Part shown: one piece after another, positions 53,767-63,140 of the stretch
How the letters are laid out: every line of letters begins with the position of its first letter
How positions within the stretch are numbered: position 1 is the first letter of the stretch
Source: CALANV01 sp036381615
Lineage (GTDB): Bacteria > Pseudomonadota > Alphaproteobacteria > CACIAM-22H2
NCBI GenBank assembly: GCA_036381615.1
Contig: DASVCL010000085.1
Span: 32,366-96,365, forward strand
Direction: 5' to 3'
Length of the DNA: 64,000 bases
Notes under the pieces: model-generated
Database searches by the model: none
Told to the model about the DNA's origin: nothing
What the model saw: only the letters and a program-made list of their open reading frames with translations
Position numbers and translations under genes: made by a program

Positions 53767-53848
53767 GAGACTAACGACGCGCTGGGTCGCACGCAATCAT
53801 CGATCTGCCGCGCGAGCGCGGGCGCGAGGCGCAAGGTCGGCACGGTTT

Positions 53849-54883
53849 CTATTGCGGCGGTGTACGCCGCAGCCGCTCGAAGAATCTGAGGCACGGATCT
53901 TCGTCGTCGAGGCGCGGCGTGAACCAGACGTAGTCGAATCGCCCCGCGACGTCGTAGTCGTCGACATTCCGACGCGCTCGGTCGACCTCGATGAAGGCGA
54001 CAACGGCAACGGCCCGGCCCGGTGCCATCCGTTCAAGCTGCCAAGGGACCCCGCGATCACGGCGGACGTGACCGATGCCGGCGATCAGGACGGCACCGTC
54101 GACCTGAGGCAGGGCTGCCGCAGAGACCAGCGCATGGGCCATATGCGCGTCGCGCATGCGTTGCACGTCCATCATGTTCGGCAGCCTTTCCTCGGGCATG
54201 TGTCCGCAGTGGCTGGTTCGAAGTTCCATTGCGAGAGAAGCCGCCTGTGCTGCGTCGAAACCGACCTCGAGGCCGAGTCGGGTGCGCATTTCCGGGGGCA
54301 GGGCGCCGATGCCATTGCGGCTGACTTGCTGCTGCGTCTCCGATGCGACGTCGGCGGCGACGATAGGGAGATCCGCCTGGAGTGCCGCGCGGGCGATCGG
54401 GGCATAGATCTTCCAGTCCGGCCAACCGCGTGCCCGCCAGCCGACCGCTTCGCCAAGGCCGGCTGCGTCGCCATCAGGTGTCGCCAGATAGCGCGCGAGC
54501 GCGGGTGCCTGATCGCTGCCGATCATCTCCAGCGCGATTGCCGGCCGGCGTCCGCTGCGCGCGAGCGCCGCGATCGTCCATGCCTGCAACGCGTGATGAT
54601 CGGGATTGTCGTGCTTCTCCCCCAGAAGAATGAAATCGATCCCATTGAGAGCGTGAACGAGCTCGAGCGGGTCAAACGCGGTCGCCGGTGCCTGCCCGGC
54701 GATGCGGAAGATCCGGCCAATGAGGGGATGATCGTGCCCGACGGATGCCTGCCATGCAGGCAGATGAGGACTGGACGCGGCTACCGGTCGCAGCGGGGCG
54801 AGCACGGACGCCGCCGCAGCAACCAGTACGGCGTAAACGTATAGGAGTCTGGAAGGGGATCGTGCGGTGAAACGGCACAGCAT
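53849..54883 (-). CDS. ChaN-like (Tiki-fold) exported protein
   Basis: 344 residues with an N-terminal signal peptide (about 11-35). Family motifs are LLGEKHDNPDHH (about 85-96), MRDAHMAHALV and IAGIGHVRRDRGVPW. ChaN binds heme; relatives are metal-dependent proteases of the Tiki/EreA fold. It lies upstream of coxG on the same strand (134 bp) and may or may not belong to the locus. Confidence 0.85.
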   Translation of the reverse strand: MLCRFTARSPSRLLYVYAVLVAAAASVLAPLRPVAASSPHLPAWQASVGHDHPLIGRIFRIAGQAPATAFDPLELVHALNGIDFILLGEKHDNPDHHALQAWTIAALARSGRRPAIALEMIGSDQAPALARYLATPDGDAAGLGEAVGWRARGWPDWKIYAPIARAALQADLPIVAADVASETQQQVSRNGIGALPPEMRTRLGLEVGFDAAQAASLAMELRTSHCGHMPEERLPNMMDVQRMRDAHMAHALVSAAALPQVDGAVLIAGIGHVRRDRGVPWQLERMAPGRAVAVVAFIEVDRARRNVDDYDVAGRFDYVWFTPRLDDEDPCLRFFERLRRTPPQ

Positions 54884-55033
54884 GAGGCATCAAAGGGCAG
54901 GGGCGATGCCGCGAAACGGGTCTGTCCGGATGGTGTAGATACGCACGCGGCGAAATTATATAGTCGGGGCCGGCAAAGCTGTGTCCGCTGCCGGCGGCGC
55001 GGCACCAAGAAAGCCTGCTTAGGGAGAGAACGA

Positions 55034-55996
55034 ATGAAACGTCTGATTTGGAGCGTGGCGCTGCTGGTCGGCATCAATCTGGCAGGTCCCGCTTCCGCAG
55101 AACAGAATCTGTCGATCGTCACTGGGGGAACCGGCGGCGTGTATTATCCGCTCGGCGGCGGGTTGGCCAACCTGCTGACGAAGTATGTACCGGGCTGGCA
55201 GGCCACGGCGGAGGTCACCGGCGGCTCGGTCGATAACCTGAAGCTGATCGGGGCGAAGCGTGCCGACATCGGCTTCACCATGGCGGATGCAAGCCTCGAT
55301 GCACACACCGGTAAAGGCAAGTTCTCCGGCAGCAAGGTCGATCACCGGACGCTCGCGGTTCTCTATCCGAACCGCATGCATGTCGTCACGGTGGAGGGCA
55401 CGGGGATCAACTCGATCCAGGATCTCAAAGGAAAGCGCGTGTCGACCGGATCGCAGGGCAGTGCGACCGAAGTGATGGCGTTCCGGGTGCTCGAGGCCGC
55501 CGGGATCGATCCGAACAAGGACCTGAACCGTGAGCGGCTTGGCGCCGCCGAATCGACCAACGCGCTCAAGGACCGCAAGATCGACGCCTATTTCTGGGTC
55601 GGTGGTGTGCCGACCTCTGCCGTAACCGATCTCGGTGCGACTCCCGGGGTCAAGATCAAGCTGATCGATCACGCCGATCTCGTTCCGAAGATGAACGAGA
55701 AATACGGCCCGCTGTACGCCAAGGGCGTCATCAGGGCCGGCGCCTATCCGGGACAGGAGAAGGACAACCACCAGGCCAATGTCTGGAACATCCTGGTCGC
55801 GCATGCGAGCATGAGCGACGAGATGGCCTACCAGATCGTGAAGACGATCTTCGAGCACAAGGACGAGTGGATCGCCGTCCACAAGTCGGCCGCCGAGGTC
55901 ACGTTCGAGGACCAGCGGCAGGAGAACTCGCCGGTACCCTTCCATCCCGGCGCGCTCAAGTACTACGCTGAAAAAGGCGTCAAGGTCACGAACTGA
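55034..55996 (+). CDS. TAXI-family TRAP transporter solute-binding protein
   Basis: 320 residues. A signal peptide (about 1-22, ending PASA) is followed by the family start NLSIVTGGTGGVYYPLGGGL. Also VSTGSQGSATEVMAFRVLEA and AYFWVGGVPTSA. Binds a small carboxylate such as glutamate or glutamine in known members. ATG 55034 follows GGGAGAG. Confidence 0.93.
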   Translation: MKRLIWSVALLVGINLAGPASAEQNLSIVTGGTGGVYYPLGGGLANLLTKYVPGWQATAEVTGGSVDNLKLIGAKRADIGFTMADASLDAHTGKGKFSGSKVDHRTLAVLYPNRMHVVTVEGTGINSIQDLKGKRVSTGSQGSATEVMAFRVLEAAGIDPNKDLNRERLGAAESTNALKDRKIDAYFWVGGVPTSAVTDLGATPGVKIKLIDHADLVPKMNEKYGPLYAKGVIRAGAYPGQEKDNHQANVWNILVAHASMSDEMAYQIVKTIFEHKDEWIAVHKSAAEVTFEDQRQENSPVPFHPGALKYYAEKGVKVTN

Positions 55997-56021
55997 CGGC
56001 GGCGTCGGTCAGGTAATGCGG

Positions 56022-56053
56022 GCGCCCCGCTTCGGGTAATCGGAGCGGGGCGC
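56022..56053 (+). terminator. Strong hairpin between TAXI binding protein and permease
   Basis: GCGCCCCGCT (56022-56031) pairs perfectly with AGCGGGGCGC (56044-56053), followed by TCGATCTATTTT. It is probably a partial terminator or 3'-end stabiliser that raises expression of the binding protein over the permease. Confidence 0.6.
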
Positions 56054-56132
56054 TCGATCTATTTTAAATATTCTGCACGTTTCGCGTGCCACCGCTCGGG
56101 AGGCGGGGGCGGGACAATAGCTGGGAGGACGA

Positions 56133-58142
56133 ATGACGGCTCGGCCGGAGAACGAAGCGGCTAACGCCCAGATCAGCGACGAGGCGATCAAGAAGGCAGA
56201 AGAGTACGTCGAAGCCGAAGAAGGCGCGACCAACCGATTCAGCGGTTGGCTCGGGTGGTTTGTGACGGGTACCGCCGTCGCCATGTCGCTGTTTCACCTC
56301 TACGGCGCGTACGACATCATCAGCCCGCCGATCCTGCGCTCCGTCCATGTCGGTTTTGCGCTGTTTCTTGTCTATCTCCTGTTTCCGGCAACAAAGCGGT
56401 TCCGCAACCGCCTGATGCCCTGGGACGTGGTGGCGGCTTTGGCCTCGGTCGCGACCATCTGGTATCTGATCCAGGGAGGCGACGATCTCATGGACCGGTC
56501 CACGCTGCCGAACCAGACGGACGTGTGGTTCGGCGTCGTCTTCCTGATCCTGCTGCTGGAAGCGACGCGGCGCAGCACGGGACTGATCATGCCGGTGGTC
56601 TCGGTGATCTTCATTGCTTATGCGATTTTCGGTCCGTACCTGCCGCCGCCCTGGACGCATCGCGGATACGATATCGATCGTTTGATCGGCCATCTTTACA
56701 TGACGCTCGAAGGCGTCTTCGGTACCGCGGTCAACGTTTCGTCGACGCTCATCATCCTGTTCACGATCTTCGGCGCCGTCCTGCAGTTCTCGGGCGCGGG
56801 CCGTTTCTTCATCGATTTCTCGTTCAACCTGATGGGCGGAAAGCCGACGAGCGGCGGCCGGGCGGTGACGCTTGCGTCTTTCCTATTGGGCGGACCGTCG
56901 GGGTCGGGCGTAGCGACCACCGTGGCGCTCGGCTCCATTGCCTACCCGATGCTGGCTAAAGCCGGATACCGACGTGAGGATGCGGGGGGGCTGCTCGCAG
57001 CGGGGGGCATGGGCGCGATCCTGTCGCCGCCGGTGCTCGGCGCGGCGGCCTTCTTGATCGCCGAGTTCCTCAGGATCTCGTATCTCGACGTGATCCAGAT
57101 GGCGGTGATTCCGACATGCCTCTACTATTTCTCGCTGTTCGTGATGGTGGAACTCGACGCCGGACGGTTCGGAATCCATGACGTCACGATCGAGAAGCGC
57201 CAAAGCCTGTGGGAACTCACGAAGCAATATGGATTCCACTTCACCTCGCTGGTTTCCGTCATCGGCCTGATGGTCTGGGGCTTCTCGCCCGAATCTTCGG
57301 TCTTTTGGTCGATCGTGCTCGCAATCGCGGTGAGTTACTTGCGGCGCGACAGCGCGCTCGTTCCGACCAGGCTCGTCCAGGCACTCGCCGCGGGCTCGAT
57401 CGGCATGCTCAACGTCGCGGCGACCTGTGCCGCGGCCGGCATCATCGTCGGCGTCGTCACGCTGACCGGTCTCGGCCTCAAGTTCAGCTCTATCGTCATC
57501 GCGTATGCGGGCGGCAATCTGCTGCTGACGGCACTGTTCACGTCGCTGATCGTGTGGATCGTAGGACTCGCCGTTCCGGTAACGGCGTCCTACATCATCT
57601 GCGCGGTCATTGCCGCCCCGGCGCTTATCCAACTCGGCGTGCCGGATTTCGCCGCCCACATGTTCATTTTCTACTATGCCGTGCTGTCCGAGGTTTCGCC
57701 GCCGACGGCCCTGTCGCCGTTCGCCGCTGCGGCCATCACTGGGGGCGATCCCTACAAGACGACGCTTCAGTCCTGGAAGTATACGATGCCGGCCTTCCTC
57801 GTGCCGTTCGTGTTCGTGCTCGATCCGGCCGGCATCGGCATTCTGCTGGAGCTGCCGAAGAACGGTTCGGTCATCGACGTGGTGTTGGTCATCCTGACCA
57901 CGGCGGTCGGCATTGCGTCCCTTGCCGCGGCGGCGCAGAACTGGATCTTCCGGCGACTCACGCCCGTGGAGCGCATCGCCTTGCTCGTTGCCGGCATCCT
58001 GCTGCTGTTTCCAGGGCTGGTCGACGCGGCTTCGAGTGCGGTAACGCCCGAGCACATCATGTATCCGAAGATCGTCGGGGTCGCTCTTGCCTTGGCCGTT
58101 CTGGCGCGGCACGTCATCGAGCGACGGCGTGCCGCCTCATGA
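56133..58142 (+). CDS. Fused TRAP transporter permease (DctQM type)
   Basis: 669 residues, about 16-18 membrane spans. The small (4-TM) and large (12-TM) subunits are fused, as usual for TAXI-TRAP systems. FLLGGPSGSGVATTVALGSIAYPM (split over two spans, near 250) and LSEVSPPTALSPFAAAAIT near 520 are conserved. Imports the ligand of the preceding binding protein, driven by a Na+ or H+ gradient. Confidence 0.92.
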   Translation: MTARPENEAANAQISDEAIKKAEEYVEAEEGATNRFSGWLGWFVTGTAVAMSLFHLYGAYDIISPPILRSVHVGFALFLVYLLFPATKRFRNRLMPWDVVAALASVATIWYLIQGGDDLMDRSTLPNQTDVWFGVVFLILLLEATRRSTGLIMPVVSVIFIAYAIFGPYLPPPWTHRGYDIDRLIGHLYMTLEGVFGTAVNVSSTLIILFTIFGAVLQFSGAGRFFIDFSFNLMGGKPTSGGRAVTLASFLLGGPSGSGVATTVALGSIAYPMLAKAGYRREDAGGLLAAGGMGAILSPPVLGAAAFLIAEFLRISYLDVIQMAVIPTCLYYFSLFVMVELDAGRFGIHDVTIEKRQSLWELTKQYGFHFTSLVSVIGLMVWGFSPESSVFWSIVLAIAVSYLRRDSALVPTRLVQALAAGSIGMLNVAATCAAAGIIVGVVTLTGLGLKFSSIVIAYAGGNLLLTALFTSLIVWIVGLAVPVTASYIICAVIAAPALIQLGVPDFAAHMFIFYYAVLSEVSPPTALSPFAAAAITGGDPYKTTLQSWKYTMPAFLVPFVFVLDPAGIGILLELPKNGSVIDVVLVILTTAVGIASLAAAAQNWIFRRLTPVERIALLVAGILLLFPGLVDAASSAVTPEHIMYPKIVGVALALAVLARHVIERRRAAS

Positions 58143-58178
58143 GCCCGCCATGAACGGACCGGGGGCTGAGACGGCCGC

Positions 58179-59678
58179 TCAGTTGCGCGACGACCGAATA
58201 CGCCGATAGAATCGGTAGACCTGCGGTGCCGCAACGACGAGCACGGCGATGGCAAGCAGCGTCGCCGAGAGCGGGTGAGTCAGGAACACAGTCGGGTCGC
58301 CCTGGCTCACCTGCATGGCGCGGCGGAACTCCTGCTCGGCCAGGGGGCCCAGGATCATGCCGATGATCGCCGGGGCGGTCGGGAAGTCGTAACGACGCAT
58401 GAGGTAGCCGATACCGCCGATCAGGTAGAGCAGCACAAGATCGATTGCGGATTGGCTGATGCCATAAGTGCCGATGGTCGCGAACACGAGGATGCCGCCA
58501 TAGAGCAGGGGCTTCGGAATCGCGAGGATGCGTACCCAGAGGCCGATGAGCGGCAGATTCAACACGAGAAGCATCACGTTGCCGATGTAAAGGCTGGCGA
58601 TGAGGCCCCAGACCAGCGCCGGCTGGTTCTGGAGCAGCAGCGGCCCCGGATTGATGCCGTAGCTCTGGAACGCAGAGAGCATGATCGCGGCGGTGGCGGA
58701 TGTCGGCAGGCCGAGCGTGAGCATCGGCACCAGAACGCCGGTGGCGGAGGCGTTGTTGGCGGCCTCCGGCCCGGCGACGCCTTCGATTGCGCCGCGACCG
58801 AACTCCTCGGGCTTGGGGCTGAGCTTTTTCTCGACGTAGTAGGACAGAAACGTCGGCACCTCGGCGCCGCCGGCCGGCATCGCACCGATCGGAAAACCGA
58901 TCGCTGCCCCGCGCAGCCATGCCTTCCAGGATCGCTTCCAGTCCTCGGCCGTCATCCAGATCGAGCCGCGGACGGGGATGATCTGATCCCCGCCATAGCG
59001 GTGGCGGGCCGCCAAAAACAGGGTTTCACCGACCGCGAACAGGCCGACGGCGACGACGATGACGTTGATCCCGTCGAGCAGCTCGGGCAGGCCGAACGTG
59101 AAGCGCGGCTGGCCGGTCTGAAGATCGACGCCGATCAGGCCGAGAAAGATGCCGAAGAACAGGGCCGTAAGGCCGCGGACTGCGGAGTTGCCAAGAACCG
59201 CCGAAACCGCGACGAAGGCGAGGACCATCAGCGCAAAGTATTCGGCGGGGCCGAATTTCAATGCGAATTCGACGATCACGGGCGCCAAAAAGGTAAGGCC
59301 GATGATCCCGATCGAGCCGGCGACGAACGAGCCGATTGCGGCGGTCGCGAGTGCGGCGCCGCCGCGTCCGTTGCGGGCCATACGGTGGCCTTCGATGGCG
59401 GTGATGATCGTCGCGCTCTCGCCGGGCGTGTTCAGCAGGATCGACGTCGTCGACCCGCCATACATCGCACCGTAATAAATTCCGGCGAACAGGATGAAGG
59501 CGCCGATCGCGTCGACCTTGTACGTGATCGGCAACAACAGGGCGATCGTGAGCGCCGGGCCGAGGCCCGGGAGCACGCCGACCGCCGTGCCCAAGGTGAC
59601 TCCCAGGAGCGCCCACAGCAAGTTGACGGGCGAAATCGCCACCTCGAAGCCATGGAGGAGAGCGGCGAGCGTTTCCAT
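58179..59678 (-). CDS. tctA: Tripartite tricarboxylate transporter TctA family
   Basis: 499 residues, about 12 spans. Signature stretches are GVLPGLGPALTIALLLPITY (about 27-46), YGAMYGGSTTSILLNTPGE (about 60-78), AEVPTFLSYYVEKKLS and GLPTSATAAIMLSAF. The large membrane subunit of a TctABC importer. The ATG overlaps the TctB stop as TGATG. Convergent with the TRAP permease. Confidence 0.94.
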   Translation of the reverse strand: METLAALLHGFEVAISPVNLLWALLGVTLGTAVGVLPGLGPALTIALLLPITYKVDAIGAFILFAGIYYGAMYGGSTTSILLNTPGESATIITAIEGHRMARNGRGGAALATAAIGSFVAGSIGIIGLTFLAPVIVEFALKFGPAEYFALMVLAFVAVSAVLGNSAVRGLTALFFGIFLGLIGVDLQTGQPRFTFGLPELLDGINVIVVAVGLFAVGETLFLAARHRYGGDQIIPVRGSIWMTAEDWKRSWKAWLRGAAIGFPIGAMPAGGAEVPTFLSYYVEKKLSPKPEEFGRGAIEGVAGPEAANNASATGVLVPMLTLGLPTSATAAIMLSAFQSYGINPGPLLLQNQPALVWGLIASLYIGNVMLLVLNLPLIGLWVRILAIPKPLLYGGILVFATIGTYGISQSAIDLVLLYLIGGIGYLMRRYDFPTAPAIIGMILGPLAEQEFRRAMQVSQGDPTVFLTHPLSATLLAIAVLVVAAPQVYRFYRRIRSSRN

Positions 59679-60156
59679 CAGAACAGCCTTTCGACCAAAC
59701 CGGCGCCGATGTCGAGGCCGAGCAAACGGCTGAAGCCGAAATATAGGTAGCCGCCGCCAACACGAAGCCGATGGCGGCGTCCCGTACCGGCCGCGTGCTG
59801 CCGAAGCCACGCGCGACGCAGGCAAAGAGCAGCGTCGACGCCAGCGTGAACCCGAGTGGTCTGATGACGACGACGTTGAGCACGAGCCCGGCAAGAACCC
59901 AGCCGAGTGCGTGCCAATCGACGGGCGACTGGTCTTGATCTTCCTCGGTCTGCCAGCCGCCCCGCCACGCCTGCCACAGCAGCATGAGGCCGAGCGCGAA
60001 CAGACCGACCGCGACCATGGTCGGGAAGACGGTCGGGCCGATTCGCGAGTAGATCGGAGATACGGGAATGGCCGCCGTCTGGTGCCAGACGGCGGCCGCC
60101 AGCCCGATTACGCCGCCGGCGAGGGCGATCTGGCCCTTCGCCCTTGGTAGACGCAT
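59678..60156 (-). pseudogene. tctB: TctB family small membrane subunit, frameshifted
   Basis: The frame from ATG 60156 encodes a normal TctB (four membrane spans, SRIGPTVFPTMVAVGLFALG) up to FVLAAATY. There it loses the family ending. The expected end YFGFSRLLGLDIGAGLVERL continues in another frame and stops at 59678 exactly where tctA starts. One base appears missing around 59740-59752. The gene may be truly broken or the sequence may hold an error; the preserved ending argues for a recent event or error. Confidence 0.8.
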
Positions 60157-60178
60157 GAGAACAGGTCGGACGCGGCCG

Positions 60179-61162
60179 TCAGGCCGCGAGGCCCAGGCTG
60201 CGCAGGATCGTCGTGATGCGATCGGTCTCGGACTTGATGTACTGCACGAACTGATCCCCGGAGAGATAGATTCCGGTCCAGTCCCGCTTTTGCAGCTCCT
60301 GCTTCCACGGGTCGCTCTTGACCATCCGGTCGACGAGGCCCATCAGCGTCTGGCGCTGCTTATCGTCGATACCTGGCGGTGCGAACACGCCGCGCCAATT
60401 GAACAATTCCACGTCGATGCCCTGTTCCTTGAGGGTCGGCACGTCGATCCCCTCGATGCGCTTGTCGGCCGACACGGCGATGGCGCGCAACTTCCCGGCC
60501 TTGACCTGTTCGGCGAACTCGCCCCAGCCACTGACGCCCGCCGTCACGTGGCCGCCCAGCAACGCCGCCTGGGCCGGTCCGCCGCCCGAATAGGCGACGT
60601 AATTGACCTTGCGTGGATCGACCCCGACCGCCTGGGCGATCATGCCGATCAGGATATGGTCCGTACCGCCGGCAGAGCCGCCGGCCCAAGACACCTTGCC
60701 GGGGTCCTGCTTGAACTGGGCAACAAGATCCTGCATCGACTTGATGCTGGACTGGGCAGGGACGACCACCACTTCGAATTCGCCCGTCAAACGGGCGATC
60801 GGCGTGGTCTGGGTCAGATCGACCGGGGCCTTGTTGGCGATGAGCGCGCCGACCATGACCATGCCGCCGACCATGAGCACATTCCCCTGGCCCCTCATGC
60901 CAGCGAACCGCGGCAAGCCGACCGCGCCGCCGGCGCCGGGTACATGTTCGAACTGAATGTTCTGAACGATATTGGCGGTCTTCAGGGCGTGCTCCATGGC
61001 ACGACCCGTCTGGTCCCAGCCGCCGCCGGGTGCGGCCGGAATGAACAGCTTGAGGCTGTCGAGCGATTGGGCAAGCGCCGGTACGGAGAGCCGCGAGAGC
61101 AACGCCGCGGACGAAGTCCCCAACAGGGCGGCGCGGAGGAACAGTCGGCGATCGAGAAACAT
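60179..61162 (-). CDS. tctC: Tripartite tricarboxylate transporter binding protein (TctC/Bug family)
   Basis: 327 residues. A Tat-like signal (DRRLFLRAALLGTSSAALLS to ALAQS) precedes the Bug fold: KLFIPAAPGGGWDQTGRAME, FEHVPGAGGAVGL, SWAGGSAGGTDHIL. Binds a carboxylate for TctA/B. First gene of the minus-strand tctC-B-A operon. Confidence 0.92.
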   Translation of the reverse strand: MFLDRRLFLRAALLGTSSAALLSRLSVPALAQSLDSLKLFIPAAPGGGWDQTGRAMEHALKTANIVQNIQFEHVPGAGGAVGLPRFAGMRGQGNVLMVGGMVMVGALIANKAPVDLTQTTPIARLTGEFEVVVVPAQSSIKSMQDLVAQFKQDPGKVSWAGGSAGGTDHILIGMIAQAVGVDPRKVNYVAYSGGGPAQAALLGGHVTAGVSGWGEFAEQVKAGKLRAIAVSADKRIEGIDVPTLKEQGIDVELFNWRGVFAPPGIDDKQRQTLMGLVDRMVKSDPWKQELQKRDWTGIYLSGDQFVQYIKSETDRITTILRSLGLAA

Positions 61163-61318
61163 CTGGCGGTCTCCCTGGCTTAAACTATCTACCGGAACGG
61201 GTTGATCCGTCGTCCCGTGATTCGCGCGTCACCTTAAGCCAACACCCCGGGAGTGGCAACTCGCCAACCGGAAGCGACTTCACCGGCGGCGGGGAGGCGC
61301 CTATATGGTGCGTCAACG

Positions 61319-63136
61319 ATGTCGCCTCGCACACCTCCCGCGGCCTTTGGGCCGACCGCCCGCGGCGCCGACCTCAACGTCGTCCGGCGTCTGCTTCCGT
61401 ATCTATGGCTCAAGGGTCCCCTGAACATCAGGCTGCGGGTGATCGCGGCCATCCTGCTGCTCGTCGCGGCCAAGGTGACGACCGTCTACGTCCCGATCAT
61501 CTACAAGCAGGCAGTCGATACGCTGAGCGCTCCGACGGGCGTCGTCGCCGTTCCCCTCGGCCTGCTGCTGGCCTATGGCGGGGCCCGCGTTGCGTCGGCG
61601 GCATTCGCGGAACTGCGCGAAATCGTGTTCGCACGCGTTGCGCAAAACGCGATCCACATCGTGGCGCTGGAGACGTTCCGGCATCTGCATCGGCTCTCGC
61701 TGCGTTTCCACCTCGAGCGTCAGACCGGCGGACTGTCGCGTGCCATCGAACGCGGCACCAACGGGATCGACAATCTGCTGCACTACCTGCTGTTCCAGAT
61801 CGTCCCGACGGTGCTCGAGATCACCATGGTCGGGGTCATCCTGTGGGGGCTGTACGACTTCTGGTTTGCCGCGGTCACGCTTGCCACCATCGCAGCCTAC
61901 GTCGGCTACACACTCGCGATCACGCAGTGGCGCATCAAGTTCAGGCGGCAGATGATCGAGGCCGAGAACGAGGCGAACACCAAGGCGATCGACAGCCTGC
62001 TGAACTACGAGACCGTCAAATATTTCGGCAACGAGGAGCACGAGGCGCGCCGGTTCGATCGGGCGCTGACCGCATACGAGCGTGCGGGCGTGAGGAGCGC
62101 GAACTCCTTGTCGCTGCTGAATGCAGGGCAGGCAACGATCATTGCCCTCGGCGTGACGGTCATCATGGTCCTGGCGGCGGACGGCGTCGCCAACGGCGGC
62201 ATGACGATCGGGGATTTCGTGCTGGTCAACACCTACCTCATTCAGCTCTATCTGCCGCTCAACTTTCTCGGAATGGTCTATCGCGAGCTGCGTCAGTCCC
62301 TGATCGATATGCAGGCGATGTTTCAGCTTCTCGAGATCGACGTCGAGGTGCCCGATGCGCCAGGCGCCATGCCGCTGCGGATCAGCGGGGGCGCCGTCGA
62401 GTTCGATGACGTGACCTTCGGTTACGATCCGCGGCGGCCGATCCTGCGGGGTTTGTCGTTTTCGGTGCCGGCTGGAAAGACGATCGCGATCGTCGGGCCG
62501 AGCGGGGCCGGCAAGTCGACGATTTCCCGCCTGCTGTTCCGTTTCTATGACGTCGACGGCGGCGCCATTCGCATCGACGGGCAGGATATTCGGGATGTTA
62601 CCCAGAAATCGTTGCGGGCGGCGATCGGAATCGTTCCGCAGGATACGGTCCTGTTCAATGATACGATCTATTACAACATCGCTTATGGTCGTCCCGATGC
62701 GACGCCGGCCGAGATCGAGGCAGCGGCACGGGCCGCGCGCATCCATGATTTCATCATGGCGCTTCCCGACGGATACCAGACCCGGGTGGGCGAGCGCGGT
62801 CTGAAGCTGTCGGGGGGTGAACGACAGCGCGTCGCTATCGCGCGGACGATCCTGAAACGACCCCCGATCCTCCTATTCGACGAAGCGACCTCGGCGCTCG
62901 ACACGCGTACGGAGAAGAGCATCCAGGAATCGCTGCGCACCCTGTCCGAAGGCGTGACGACGCTGGTGATCGCGCACCGGCTCTCGACCGTCGTCGATGC
63001 CGACGAGATCATGGTGCTGGAAGGTGGGCAGGTCGTGGAACGCGGGCGGCACGCGGATCTGCTGGCGAAGGGTGGTGTATACGCCGCCATGTGGGCGCGG
63101 CAGGCCGAGGGCGGCGAGCTGCAGATGGCAAAGTAG
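61319..63136 (+). CDS. Atm1-type ABC exporter (HMT/ABCB7 family)
   Basis: 605 residues, half-transporter. Six spans (about 30-310) include NYETVKYFGNEEHE, the Atm1 fingerprint. The nucleotide-binding domain has Walker A VGPSGAGKST, signature LSGGERQRVAIART and Walker B ILLFDEATSALD. Such proteins export glutathione-linked sulfur or metal conjugates. A link to the Fe-S/Mo genes at 42-46 kb is only speculative. The weak start at ATG 61319 fits homology. Confidence 0.92.
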   Translation: MSPRTPPAAFGPTARGADLNVVRRLLPYLWLKGPLNIRLRVIAAILLLVAAKVTTVYVPIIYKQAVDTLSAPTGVVAVPLGLLLAYGGARVASAAFAELREIVFARVAQNAIHIVALETFRHLHRLSLRFHLERQTGGLSRAIERGTNGIDNLLHYLLFQIVPTVLEITMVGVILWGLYDFWFAAVTLATIAAYVGYTLAITQWRIKFRRQMIEAENEANTKAIDSLLNYETVKYFGNEEHEARRFDRALTAYERAGVRSANSLSLLNAGQATIIALGVTVIMVLAADGVANGGMTIGDFVLVNTYLIQLYLPLNFLGMVYRELRQSLIDMQAMFQLLEIDVEVPDAPGAMPLRISGGAVEFDDVTFGYDPRRPILRGLSFSVPAGKTIAIVGPSGAGKSTISRLLFRFYDVDGGAIRIDGQDIRDVTQKSLRAAIGIVPQDTVLFNDTIYYNIAYGRPDATPAEIEAAARAARIHDFIMALPDGYQTRVGERGLKLSGGERQRVAIARTILKRPPILLFDEATSALDTRTEKSIQESLRTLSEGVTTLVIAHRLSTVVDADEIMVLEGGQVVERGRHADLLAKGGVYAAMWARQAEGGELQMAK

Positions 63137-63140
63137 GCGC

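Noticed and set aside
58275..59750. Long plus-strand open frame (about 490 codons) across the TctA gene
   Set aside because: Antisense to a clear TctA; its predicted protein is a charged, low-complexity string of Asp/Arg/Gly typical of GC-rich shadow frames.
61319..63136. Atm1-type exporter as part of the Mo/Fe-S system
   Set aside because: More than 6 kb away, opposite strand and separated by two transporter operons; no direct link beyond shared sulfur chemistry.
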